This document shows, one piece after another, positions 17,337-25,473 of a DNA stretch of 64,000 nucleotides (position 1 is the stretch's first letter; the number at the start of each line of letters is the position of its first letter). The stretch covers positions 682,001 through 746,000 of the forward strand of contig NZ_CP016779.1 in the NCBI RefSeq assembly GCF_002288305.1, in the 5' to 3' direction. The position numbers were made by a program, and so were the translations under genes. Origin of the DNA: Candidatus Nanopelagicus abundans (GTDB lineage: Bacteria > Actinomycetota > Actinomycetes > Nanopelagicales > Nanopelagicaceae). A model generated the notes under the pieces. It made no database searches. It saw only the letters and a list, made by a program, of their open reading frames with translations, and was not told the origin of the DNA.

Positions 17337-18400
17337 TGGAAATATCTCTGGCATTATCATGCCTAGCATTAGCACTTGTAATTCTAAATAGCCTAACAAT
17401 TAGAGTTGTCAGAAATCAGCCTAAAAAAGTCAGTGAATCTGTATCAATTCTAATCCCAATGCGCAATGAAGAAAAAAATGTAGCTAATTGTGTTAACTCA
17501 CTCATCTCACAAACTGGCCTAGAGGATTTTGAAATATTAGTGCTAGATGACTGTTCAACAGATCAAACTATGAAGGAATTATCTAGGTTTTCAGATATTA
17601 AGCTGTTAAGTGGTAAATCACTACCCGATGGATGGCTAGGCAAATTATGGGCATTAGAACAATTAGTAGCTGCAAGTGATGGTAAATATTTAGTCTTCAT
17701 TGATGCTGATGTAAGACTTACTGAACATGCAGTTGCTTCAGCAATTAAGCAAATGCGGGATTGGGATTTTATTTCTGCTTATCCTAAACAGATAACAAGT
17801 GGATTTATACAAAGGTTATTTCAGCCACTTCTTCAATGGTCTTGGCTAGCTTCTGTACCGTTAAAAATTAGCGAAAAATTTTCGATCAAATCGATGGCGG
17901 TAGCAAATGGTCAATTCTTTATTATAAAAAGAGATGCTTACCTTAAATCAGGTGGCTTTGAAGTTATAAAGTTTGAGGTACTAGATGATTTAATGATGGC
18001 TAAACAGTTACTTAAGTCTGGCTTTAAAGGTGGGGTTGCTGAAGCAAGCAATGTAGCAACTTGCCAAATGTATGACTCACCTATGCAACTGATTAAAGGT
18101 TATCAAAAATCACTTTGGCGAGCATTTGGTTCACCTCTGGGAAGTATCATGGCTGTAGTGCTTCTATTTGTAACTGGAGTTCTCCCCTTTATTTCTACCT
18201 TATTTGGCTCAGAGATTGGGCTAATATCATTTGGCTTAATATTTCTTGGCAGAATTATTTCTTCAGTTAGAACAAATACTCCACCGAATACAGCTCTTCT
18301 GCATCCAATCGCAATATTATTTTTAATTGGCTTAATCGCCTATTCATGGTTTGGTAAACTTACAAAAACTTTAACTTGGCGAGATCGGCCGGTCATATAA
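17336..18400 (+). CDS. cruG: CruG-like carotenoid glycosyltransferase (GT2)
   Basis: Family 2 glycosyltransferase of 354 residues: an N-terminal membrane helix, the SILIPMRNEEKNV donor-binding start, the VLDDCSTDQT motif, FIDADVRL as the DXD-type metal site near residue 122, the LDDLMMAKQLL acceptor-side acidic motif and a QKSLWRAF segment resembling QXXRW. Two or three C-terminal helices anchor it in the membrane. CruG attaches sugar to the 1'- or 2'-hydroxyl created by CruF in myxol-type carotenoids; the one-base overlap with cruF supports that function. The sugar is unknown. Confidence 0.75.
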   Translation: MEISLALSCLALALVILNSLTIRVVRNQPKKVSESVSILIPMRNEEKNVANCVNSLISQTGLEDFEILVLDDCSTDQTMKELSRFSDIKLLSGKSLPDGWLGKLWALEQLVAASDGKYLVFIDADVRLTEHAVASAIKQMRDWDFISAYPKQITSGFIQRLFQPLLQWSWLASVPLKISEKFSIKSMAVANGQFFIIKRDAYLKSGGFEVIKFEVLDDLMMAKQLLKSGFKGGVAEASNVATCQMYDSPMQLIKGYQKSLWRAFGSPLGSIMAVVLLFVTGVLPFISTLFGSEIGLISFGLIFLGRIISSVRTNTPPNTALLHPIAILFLIGLIAYSWFGKLTKTLTWRDRPVI

Positions 18401-19894
18401 ATGGCAAATACTGTAGTAATTGGTGCAGGCATAGGTGGAATGAGTGCGGCAGCGCGACTTGCTAAAGCCGGACATGAAGTCACAATTTATGAAAATAGTG
18501 ATCGCTCCGGTGGTAAGTGTAGAACTGAATGGTTTGGTGACTATGCATTTGATACTGGTCCATCACTATTAACACTCCCAGCTGTCTACCGTGACTTATT
18601 TCTTAAAACTGGTAAACGTATAGAGCATGTTTTAAATATCAAGCCAGTTGATCCTGCATTTAATTATCATTTTTCAGATGGGAGTTCAGTCTTATTCCCA
18701 AATCTATCGAACCCAAATACTTATAATGAAATTGAAAAATCATATGGCCTAGTAGCCAGTAATCAATGGAAAGAGTTAATAGATAGAGCAGAGCGAATGT
18801 GGGAGGTATCTCGTGAACCTTTTATCGAATCAGAACTAAACTCAATTTTCTCACTTTTAAAACGGAAAAACTTACTCCGTGATATTAAAGAGATTGCTCC
18901 ATTTACCTCTCTTCGTAAATTAAGTGAGAAACTAAAACTAGATCCTCATCTACAAATGATCGTAGATCGCTATGCCACCTATACGGGCAGTGATCCACGA
19001 AGTGCACCCGCAGTACTGCTTACTATTGCATTTGTAGAAAGCACATTTGGTGCCTGGCATATTGAAGGTGGGGTCGGCCAACTCTCTACAGCACTAGAGC
19101 AGCGTTGTTCGGATTTGGGAGTTAATTTTAAGTTTAATACTTTAGTCTCACAGATATTAGTAAATAATAATCAGGCTACTGGGATTAAAACTAGTGATGG
19201 AAAAGAGTTTAAAGCCGATTTAGTGGTTGCTAACTCTGATGCTGAATATATTTACAATAAATTGCTAGCTAATAACGTTAATGCAGCACGAAGTGAAAGG
19301 CGAAAGCTCAAATTCGCTACTAAATCTCTATCTGGATTTTCGCTTCTACTTGGCCTAGATAATTCAAAGGGGAAAGCTGTTCCAATCGATCATCATAATG
19401 TTTATTTCCCAAATAATTACGATGCTGAATTTGATGATGTTTTTACAAAGCAAATACCAGTTCAGGATCCAACAATTTATATATGTGCACCAAAAGATCC
19501 CCATATGACTAAAGGAGAAAATAAAGAGGCATGGTTTGTACTAGTTAACGCACCTCGCCATCAAGTAGATGGTGGCTGGGATTGGCGTCAAGGTGGGGCT
19601 GAGTATGCACAAAAGATTATTCAAAAGTTAGATGACCTTGGTTTAAATGTCTCCCCTAGATTAGATTTTATGAAATACAGAACTCCTGCTGATCTGGAAA
19701 ATTATGCAATGGCTCCAGGTGGTTCTATATATGGCAGTTCTAGTAACTCAGCAGCCTCTGCCTTTTTGCGCACAAAGAATCGATCAAAAATTAAAGGATT
19801 GTTCTGTGTTGGTGGTTCATCACACCCAGGTGGTGGCTTACCACTAGTTGGAATAAGTGCTGAAATAGTTGCGAATGCGATTGGTAAAGCTTAA
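18401..19894 (+). CDS. crtD: CrtD-like carotenoid 3,4-desaturase
   Basis: FAD-dependent desaturase of the CrtI superfamily (497 residues). The dinucleotide-binding motif VVIGAGIGGMSAAARLAKAG is at the N-terminus, the FDTGPSLLTLP motif near residue 45 and the C-terminal GGSSHPGGGLPLVGISAE motif near 470. A separate CrtI lies at 21.7 kb, so this copy probably performs a later step such as 3',4'-desaturation of the hydroxylated end, as CrtD does. It follows cruG without a gap and overlaps the convergent phosphatidyltransferase gene by 4 bp. Confidence 0.75.
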   Translation: MANTVVIGAGIGGMSAAARLAKAGHEVTIYENSDRSGGKCRTEWFGDYAFDTGPSLLTLPAVYRDLFLKTGKRIEHVLNIKPVDPAFNYHFSDGSSVLFPNLSNPNTYNEIEKSYGLVASNQWKELIDRAERMWEVSREPFIESELNSIFSLLKRKNLLRDIKEIAPFTSLRKLSEKLKLDPHLQMIVDRYATYTGSDPRSAPAVLLTIAFVESTFGAWHIEGGVGQLSTALEQRCSDLGVNFKFNTLVSQILVNNNQATGIKTSDGKEFKADLVVANSDAEYIYNKLLANNVNAARSERRKLKFATKSLSGFSLLLGLDNSKGKAVPIDHHNVYFPNNYDAEFDDVFTKQIPVQDPTIYICAPKDPHMTKGENKEAWFVLVNAPRHQVDGGWDWRQGGAEYAQKIIQKLDDLGLNVSPRLDFMKYRTPADLENYAMAPGGSIYGSSSNSAASAFLRTKNRSKIKGLFCVGGSSHPGGGLPLVGISAEIVANAIGKA

Positions 19895-20508
19895 CGTAAG
19901 TTTAAAAATAAAAATCTAGTAACCATCAAAAAACTAATTACTTGTAGAAGTAACCAAAGAATCACTATTTGAGGAATAATTGCAATATCAACTGCTGATG
20001 CGACTAGCGCAATAAAAATAAATGATGCTCTAACTGGCCTTTCTGCAAAAGTAACAACTCCAACTTGTGGCATTCCTAAACCTCCTGCGCGCGCTCTTAA
20101 ATACTCTTGAACTGATGCGAAAACAGCTATAGCTAGTAGCAGCTTTATATCAGCACCAATTTTATAAAGAGTTATTAACCAAAAAACTTCGGTAATTCGA
20201 TCAACAGTTGAATCAAGGAGTGCGCCCCATTTTGAAAATTTTGAAGTCAATATTGCAAGGCTTCCATCAATGCCATCACAGGTAAGTGATAAAACTAATA
20301 AAAGTGCAGCCCAAGGTGATTGAGCATTTATATAAAGTAATACTCCAAAGAATAAGCCAAGGAGCGTTAATATATTTGGGGTAAATTTAAGTTTTGAAAG
20401 CGGTTTAACAAGTGCGAAAGAAATTATGAGCCAAGCCTTAACTATTCCGGCAACCTTTGCATCACCGTGTAGTTTGCTCCAAACTATGAAAAAATCCTGC
20501 TGCTTCAT
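19891..20508 (-). CDS. CDP-alcohol phosphatidyltransferase family protein
   Basis: Membrane enzyme of 205 residues joining a CDP-lipid to an alcohol in phospholipid synthesis. The family motif D-X2-DG-X2-A-R-X8-G-X3-D-X3-D is visible as DGIDGSLAI...WGALLDSTVDR at about residues 80-107. The arginine after the alanine is replaced by isoleucine. The four aspartates are intact. About six hydrophobic segments surround it. The alcohol is not determinable; PgsA-like, inositol-phosphate or other acceptors are possible. Divergent from the crtE leader, convergent with crtD. Confidence 0.75.
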   Translation of the reverse strand: MKQQDFFIVWSKLHGDAKVAGIVKAWLIISFALVKPLSKLKFTPNILTLLGLFFGVLLYINAQSPWAALLLVLSLTCDGIDGSLAILTSKFSKWGALLDSTVDRITEVFWLITLYKIGADIKLLLAIAVFASVQEYLRARAGGLGMPQVGVVTFAERPVRASFIFIALVASAVDIAIIPQIVILWLLLQVISFLMVTRFLFLNLR

Positions 20509-20572
20509 GACTTAATTAGTCTCACATTCTCGTAAGCTAATAGAGACAGCAGCCTTGCTAGCGCATGCCATA

Positions 20573-20684
20573 GTCGAGCCTCACCGCCGGTATCTTTCAG
20601 CGGGGAAAACTCCAGCGAGAAGGTGGTTCTCAGATAATCGTTCACAGCAAGCAGGGTACCGTTGCGCCGTGAGTTTTTCTTCGA
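20573..20684 (+). ncRNA. Unidentified structured leader RNA upstream of crtE
   Basis: This stretch is clearly more GC-rich than its surroundings and folds on paper into a multi-stem element. The closing helix pairs CTCAC-CGC-CGGTA (20580-20592) with TACCG-TT-GCG-CC-GTGAG (20657-20673), extended by GTCGA/TCGAC. Internal hairpins are GGGG-AAAA-CTCC and GAGAA-GGTGG-TTCTC. Five T follow the closing helix, so it could act as a terminator. A possible GTG start of crtE (20669) lies inside the closing helix, giving a translation-control option. It matches no riboswitch class I know. Confidence 0.5.
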
Positions 20685-20701
20685 CCTCCGATATTAATTC
20701 A

Positions 20702-21742
20702 ATGCGTTCTGCCATAAATCAGGCGCTAAGTGAGTTCGTTAAAAGTGAGAATAAATATTTAGCTAAAATTGGCCCCGAATTGGATCCGGTTGCTACGGCA
20801 ATCGAATCCTTTCTTTTAGATAGTGGTAAAAGATTACGCCCATTATTTGCATATGTAGGTCTATTAGGTGCTGGTGCAGATGCTTCGCCAGAGATTATTA
20901 AAGCAATTTCATCACTTGAACTAATTCATGTCTGTGCACTTATTCATGATGATGTGATGGATGGGTCAGATACTAGAAGAGGATCACCTAGTATTCATAA
21001 GTTATTTGAAAAAATGCATACAGAAAACCAACTAGTGGGCTCTGCTCCTCAGTTTGGAATATCTTCTGCAATATTAATTGGTGATTTGGCATTGATTTGG
21101 TCCGCGCAAATGCTGCATACATCTAGTATTAAAAATGATCAGTTAATTAGGACCCTACCTGTTTATGATGAAATGAGAGTTGAATTAATGGCTGGGCAGT
21201 ATTTAGATGTTTATGAACAATCTCTTGGAACACAAAATGTTGAGCGATCACTTAAGGTGGCAAGATATAAATCAGGTAAATACACAATTCAAAGACCACT
21301 GCACTTTGGTGCTTCCTTGGCAGGAGCATCTGAAGAATTGATCAATTCCTATACAAATTATGGAATCCCTCTAGGAGAAGCTTTTCAACTACGTGATGAT
21401 CTTCTTGGAGTCTTTGGTGATCCTTCGGTAACAGGTAAACCAGCCGGTGATGACCTAAGAGAGGGAAAGCGCACTGCGCTAATTGCAATCACTATGGATC
21501 GGGCTACGAATGGGCAATTAAAAGATCTAAAATCAAACTTTGGTGACCCAAACCTCACTGGTGAACAAGTTAATCTTCTTCAAGAGATAATTATTAGTAC
21601 AGGTGCTGCTTCTCACATCGAAAGTATGATCAAAGAGCTAACAGATACTTCCCTCGCAGCGCTAAAGCATGGTGGAATTACTCCTGTTGGAATTAATTTA
21701 TTAACAGAATTAGCAATACTTGCTACTAACAGAAAGATCTAA
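20702..21742 (+). CDS. crtE: CrtE / IdsA-type polyprenyl (GGPP) synthase
   Basis: Trans-isoprenyl diphosphate synthase making the C20 precursor of phytoene. Both aspartate-rich motifs are present: LIHDDVMDGSDTRRG near residue 85 and QLRDDLLGVFGD near 230. The segment SGKRLRPLFAY near 42 is the usual substrate-binding start. I use ATG 20702 (MRSAINQ, 346 residues), which lacks a clear ribosome site; an in-frame GTG at 20669 would add 11 residues. It heads crtE-crtI-crtB behind the structured leader. Chain length C20 is inferred from the phytoene synthase next door. Confidence 0.9.
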   Translation: MRSAINQALSEFVKSENKYLAKIGPELDPVATAIESFLLDSGKRLRPLFAYVGLLGAGADASPEIIKAISSLELIHVCALIHDDVMDGSDTRRGSPSIHKLFEKMHTENQLVGSAPQFGISSAILIGDLALIWSAQMLHTSSIKNDQLIRTLPVYDEMRVELMAGQYLDVYEQSLGTQNVERSLKVARYKSGKYTIQRPLHFGASLAGASEELINSYTNYGIPLGEAFQLRDDLLGVFGDPSVTGKPAGDDLREGKRTALIAITMDRATNGQLKDLKSNFGDPNLTGEQVNLLQEIIISTGAASHIESMIKELTDTSLAALKHGGITPVGINLLTELAILATNRKI

Positions 21743-21745
21743 CTG

Positions 21746-23230
21746 ATGCCAGCAAAAGTAAAGGGACCGACTGATCATGTTGTAGTCGTTGGTGCTGGGC
21801 TTGCTGGATTAAGTGCAGCACTGCGACTTGCTGGTGCTGGCCGAAAAGTAACTGTTGTTGAGCGAGAGTCAGTGCCAGGTGGGCGCAATGGTCTTCTAAA
21901 AAAATCAGGCTATTCATTTGATACCGGACCATCTGTTTTAACTATGCCTGATTTAATCTCAGATGCACTAGCTTGCGTTGGTGAAGACATTAAGGATTGG
22001 CTTGATCTTGTTCCATTAAAACCTTTATACCGAGCTTTCTACCATGATGGCTCGCAATTAGATGTGCATGCTGATACAAACCAAATGCAAGCTGAGATTG
22101 CTAAAAGTATTAGTTCACAAGAGGCAGAAGGTTATGCTCGCTACGTTGACTTTGTAACCAAGCTTTATAAGTATGAGATGAAAGATTTTATTGATCGTAA
22201 TATTGATTCACCACTAAATTTACTCACACCGAACTTAGCTAGATTAATTGCACTCGGAGGATTTCGTAAATTAGCACCAAAAGTAAATCAATTTCTTAAG
22301 GATCCAAGAACTCAAAAGGTTTATTCATTCCAGGCTATGTATGCTGGTGTAAGCCCACAACAAGCATTAGCTATTTATGCTGTGATTGCTTACATGGACT
22401 CTGTAAATGGCGTTTTCTTCCCTAAGGGTGGAATGCATGCTGTGCCACGCGCACTTGCTGGCGCTGCTGAAAAGCATGGCGTAACTTTTAAATATAGTTC
22501 AACTGTTACTTCGATTGAGAGAAAAAATGGGCGGGCAACTGCAGTAATAACAGATAAGGGTGAGCGAATACCTTGTGATGTAGTGGTACTAAATCCAGAT
22601 CTACCCGTTGCTTGGCGTGATTTACTTGGCAAGCAACCACGATCAGTTAAACGCCTTAAGTACTCCCCTTCATGTGCAACTTTATTAATTGGATCAAGTA
22701 AAACCTATGATCATCTTGCACACCATAATATTCACTTTGGTAAATCATGGGCTGGTGTCTTTGATGAGCTAATAAAGAAGAAAACACTTATGAGTGATCC
22801 AAGTATTTTAGTCACTGTGCCATCAAAAGATGATCCTGCCTTAGCGCCTGCAGGTAAATCATCGTATTACGTATTATTTCCAACCCCGAATCTAAGTGCT
22901 GATATTGATTGGGAAAAGATCGGACCTAAATACCGTGATGAAATGATTAAATCTCTGGAAGATCGTGGTTACACCGGATTTGGTGATGCAATTGAGGTGG
23001 AACAATTAACAACGCCCCTTGATTGGAAGAATCAAGGAATGGAACAGGGTGCACCATTTGCAAGTGCGCATACCTTCTTTCAAACAGGACCCTTTAGGCC
23101 AAAAAATCTAGCAAAAGGTTTTGAGAATATTGTGTTCGCTGGATCAGGAACTCAACCAGGAGTTGGTGTACCAATGGTATTAATCTCAGGAAGATTAGCT
23201 GCTGAGCGTATTGTTGGGCCAGTTAAATAA
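21746..23230 (+). CDS. crtI: CrtI, phytoene desaturase
   Basis: FAD-dependent phytoene desaturase producing lycopene. The 494 residues have the Rossmann motif VVVVGAGLAGLSAALRLAGAG at 11-31, then ERESVPGGRNG, FDTGPSVLTMPDL, and the C-terminal GSGTQPGVGVPMVLISGRLAAE signature. It begins 3 bp after crtE and ends 4 bp before crtB. It is more basic and more conserved in type than the CrtD-like paralogue at 18.4 kb. Confidence 0.92.
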   Translation: MPAKVKGPTDHVVVVGAGLAGLSAALRLAGAGRKVTVVERESVPGGRNGLLKKSGYSFDTGPSVLTMPDLISDALACVGEDIKDWLDLVPLKPLYRAFYHDGSQLDVHADTNQMQAEIAKSISSQEAEGYARYVDFVTKLYKYEMKDFIDRNIDSPLNLLTPNLARLIALGGFRKLAPKVNQFLKDPRTQKVYSFQAMYAGVSPQQALAIYAVIAYMDSVNGVFFPKGGMHAVPRALAGAAEKHGVTFKYSSTVTSIERKNGRATAVITDKGERIPCDVVVLNPDLPVAWRDLLGKQPRSVKRLKYSPSCATLLIGSSKTYDHLAHHNIHFGKSWAGVFDELIKKKTLMSDPSILVTVPSKDDPALAPAGKSSYYVLFPTPNLSADIDWEKIGPKYRDEMIKSLEDRGYTGFGDAIEVEQLTTPLDWKNQGMEQGAPFASAHTFFQTGPFRPKNLAKGFENIVFAGSGTQPGVGVPMVLISGRLAAERIVGPVK

Positions 23231-23234
23231 TTAA

Positions 23235-24146
23235 ATGGATGAGTTATCCAAGGCTGGTATAACTGATCCGGCACTAAGAACTTCATATCTAGAGTGCAAA
23301 CGACTTAATTCACTACATGGCAAGACATATTACCTAGCCACACTTTTATTACCACCAGCAAAACGGCCATTTGTTCACGCACTATATGGCTTTGCCCGCT
23401 ATGCGGACGAAATAGTAGATGACCTTGCTTCAACTTTAACTGATGAAGAAAAAGCAAACTCGCTAAAGCAATGGGGTGAGGGTGTTATCTCTGATATTAA
23501 ATCTGGAAATAGTAATGATCAAATCGGTAAAGCACTAGTTGATACAGTAAGAAGATTTGATATTCCAATTCAATACTTTCAAGCGTTCCTTCATTCTATG
23601 ACAATGGATTTAACTATTACTGAATATCAAGAGTATGAAGATCTTCAGGAGTATGTATATGGTTCAGCAGCTGTTATTGGTCTTCAAATGGTTCCAGTAC
23701 TCGGCAGAGAAAAAGGCAGCTCAATTGATGAAGTAAATTCTGCAGCGGAAAAACTTGGTGTGGCTTTTCAATTAGCTAATTTTATTAGAGATGTAGGTGA
23801 GGATTTAGATCGAGGACGAGTTTATTTACCAATTGCTGAATTACAATCACATGGTGTTACACGAGAAATGCTTGAAGATAAAGTCCTTACGCCACAAATT
23901 AAAAGTGCACTAAAAGAGCAGATTGAAAGGGTCAGAAGGCTACAGCGAGAGTCTGCTATTGGAATCAAAATGCTGTCGATCCAAAGCCGGGCATGTATTC
24001 AGGCAGCAAGTGAACTTTATTGTGGAATAGTAGATGAGGTTGAAAAGATTGATTATCAAATATTTAGTAAGCGAGCAAAAACTTCAAACATGCGAAGAAT
24101 GAAGGTTGCAATTCCTGCTTATTTAAGGGCAGTAAGCTCTAGATAA
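23235..24146 (+). CDS. crtB: CrtB, phytoene synthase
   Basis: Squalene/phytoene synthase family enzyme condensing two GGPP to phytoene. Both Mg-binding motifs are present: ARYADEIVDDL near residue 53 and the NFIRDVGEDLDRGRVYLP segment near 180, the latter being the trans-isoprenyl signature. At 303 residues it is complete. It is the last gene of crtE-I-B and its stop is directly adjacent to that of the convergent crtYd, with no terminator between. Confidence 0.93.
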   Translation: MDELSKAGITDPALRTSYLECKRLNSLHGKTYYLATLLLPPAKRPFVHALYGFARYADEIVDDLASTLTDEEKANSLKQWGEGVISDIKSGNSNDQIGKALVDTVRRFDIPIQYFQAFLHSMTMDLTITEYQEYEDLQEYVYGSAAVIGLQMVPVLGREKGSSIDEVNSAAEKLGVAFQLANFIRDVGEDLDRGRVYLPIAELQSHGVTREMLEDKVLTPQIKSALKEQIERVRRLQRESAIGIKMLSIQSRACIQAASELYCGIVDEVEKIDYQIFSKRAKTSNMRRMKVAIPAYLRAVSSR

Positions 24147-24452
24147 TTACCGTTTTTGGATATCTTTTTTACCCCAGAATACCCACATCGCCATCACACA
24201 GAGTATGAGCGCAAACCCAAATAAAAGATCCTCAATCGGGGCAGATGCAATTCTAATTCCGTTAATTGCATCCGGCTTATACATAACAATATTTCTTGAG
24301 GTTAACCACCAATTAGTAATCAATTGAAAAGGTAAAATAATTGCATAACTTGTCCAAAATGCTGCTCGCATGAGCAATTTGGTCTTAATTAGGAATAGAT
24401 CAAAAAATATTGAAAATAAGAATGCCAAAATAGCGATATCTGTATAGACCAT
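24147..24452 (-). CDS. crtYd: Lycopene beta-cyclase subunit CrtYd-like
   Basis: One half of the heterodimeric actinobacterial lycopene cyclase. It is a 101-residue membrane protein with three helices and the conserved P-x-E-D type motif in ASAPIEDLLFGFAL near residue 72. The ATG at 24452 overlaps the crtYc stop as TGATG with AGGGG 7 nt upstream; a GTG one codon earlier is possible. With one cyclase pair and acyclic-end tailoring genes, a monocyclic (gamma-carotene) intermediate is expected. CrtYe/Yf (epsilon or C50 cyclases) have the same architecture and cannot be excluded. Confidence 0.82.
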   Translation of the reverse strand: MVYTDIAILAFLFSIFFDLFLIKTKLLMRAAFWTSYAIILPFQLITNWWLTSRNIVMYKPDAINGIRIASAPIEDLLFGFALILCVMAMWVFWGKKDIQKR

Positions 24453-24781
24453 CACTCATCCCCTACTTTCCAATGTTTGTTCACAGTGCGCACAGCCTCG
24501 ATTGTCATAATTGCAGCAATTGGGATAATTGTGAAAAATAAAAACTCTTCAAGGGGTATATCAAATGGACCAAAAATTCCCAGGATTTGTTCTTGATCAA
24601 AATACCAATGGCCTTGTGAAATTGCATATGCATCCCAAATCAAAAAGAAAATTGAGACCGGAAATATACTTATAACTAACCGCTTAACTCTTCTTAGTAC
24701 ACCAATTTTTAAAACAATTTCAAGCCAGAAGGACCCAAAAACCGTAAAAAGAAGCATTGCCATATAACCAAACTTAAGCAC
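24452..24781 (-). CDS. crtYc: Lycopene beta-cyclase subunit CrtYc-like
   Basis: Partner subunit of the split lycopene cyclase, 109 residues with three helices. The motif FDIPLEEFLFFTIIP near residue 73 is the conserved PLEE segment of the CrtYc/CrtYe family, and WDAYAISQGHWYFD near 49 is also typical. It is transcribed ahead of crtYd on the strand opposite to crtE-I-B, so cyclisation can be regulated separately from phytoene and lycopene supply. Its upstream region is divergent from the TPP riboswitch. Confidence 0.83.
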   Translation of the reverse strand: MLKFGYMAMLLFTVFGSFWLEIVLKIGVLRRVKRLVISIFPVSIFFLIWDAYAISQGHWYFDQEQILGIFGPFDIPLEEFLFFTIIPIAAIMTIEAVRTVNKHWKVGDE

Positions 24782-24821
24782 GCGCTAACTATAGACAATT
24801 TTTATCACCAATCCACTATGA

Positions 24822-24908
24822 TTTCCAATACGGGAGCTAAGAAATTTAGCTGAGAGGACTTGAAACTCAAGTCGACCGGTTGACCAGTTCGGTAATGCGA
24901 ATTGGAAA
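24822..24908 (+). promoter_or_regulatory. TPP (THI-box) riboswitch
   Basis: Classic thiamine pyrophosphate aptamer layout. The closing P1 stem pairs TTTCCAAT (24822-24829) with ATTGGAAA (24901-24908). Between them are the conserved ACGGGAGC, the GCTGAGAGG pyrimidine-sensor core, GACCGGTTGACC and the CGGTAATGCGAATTGG pyrophosphate-side core. The 3' strand of P1 abuts the AAAGG ribosome site of pnuT, so translation control by occlusion is likely. No T-rich terminator is seen. Confidence 0.93.
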
Positions 24909-24918
24909 GGATGTAACT

Positions 24919-25473
24919 ATGTCTATTTTAGAAACCTTAGCCTTTTTAACATCACTAATCGGTGTAATCCTTGGCGTACTCGGCCCACGAGTTACATGGC
25001 CTTGGTGGATAGCAGGTAGTTGTCTATATGCAGTTTTATTTTTCCAATCTGCCTACTATGCAAGTGCAGCACTGCAATTTATTTTCATAGCTGGGGGTAT
25101 TTGGGGTTGGTTTGGTTGGGGACCTAATGGGGCAAAACCAAAAAAATCCGCTACAAAAGAAAGACTTTTACTGTTAGTAGCATTACTTGGATCTTCACTA
25201 TTACTCTGGCCTGTTCTTACAAATATTGGCGCAGCATCCTCCGCTATTGAATCATTTGGTTTTGTTGGTAGCGTGATAGCCCAATTATTAATGGTTTGGC
25301 AAAGATATGAGGCTTGGCCACTTTGGTTTGTAGTAGATGCGGCTTATACATACCAATATTTTAAGGGTGAGCTATACCTAACTGGTGTTCTATATACAAT
25401 ATTTACGGCAATTGCGATTTGGGGTTGGATCCGTTGGGGCAAAGAATCAACAGCAAGTAACAAAAAGGTTTGA
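24919..25473 (+). CDS. pnuT: PnuT-type thiamine transporter (PnuC family)
   Basis: Seven-helix PnuC-family vitamin transporter of 184 residues. Tryptophan-rich segments such as IWGWFGWGPNG near residue 72 and IAIWGWIRWG near the C-terminus are typical of PnuC, PnuX and PnuT. The TPP riboswitch directly upstream marks this one as the thiamine importer PnuT. I start at ATG 24919 (MSILETL), 8 nt after AAAGG; the longer in-frame version would begin inside the riboswitch. It overlaps the following kinase gene as TGATG. Confidence 0.85.
   Translation: MSILETLAFLTSLIGVILGVLGPRVTWPWWIAGSCLYAVLFFQSAYYASAALQFIFIAGGIWGWFGWGPNGAKPKKSATKERLLLLVALLGSSLLLWPVLTNIGAASSAIESFGFVGSVIAQLLMVWQRYEAWPLWFVVDAAYTYQYFKGELYLTGVLYTIFTAIAIWGWIRWGKESTASNKKV

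Noticed and set aside
20573-20684. Cobalamin riboswitch, SRP RNA or tmRNA as an identity for the crtE leader
   Set aside because: No B12 box, no SRP GGAA/AGCAGC core and no tRNA-like T-arm are present, so I left it as an unidentified element.
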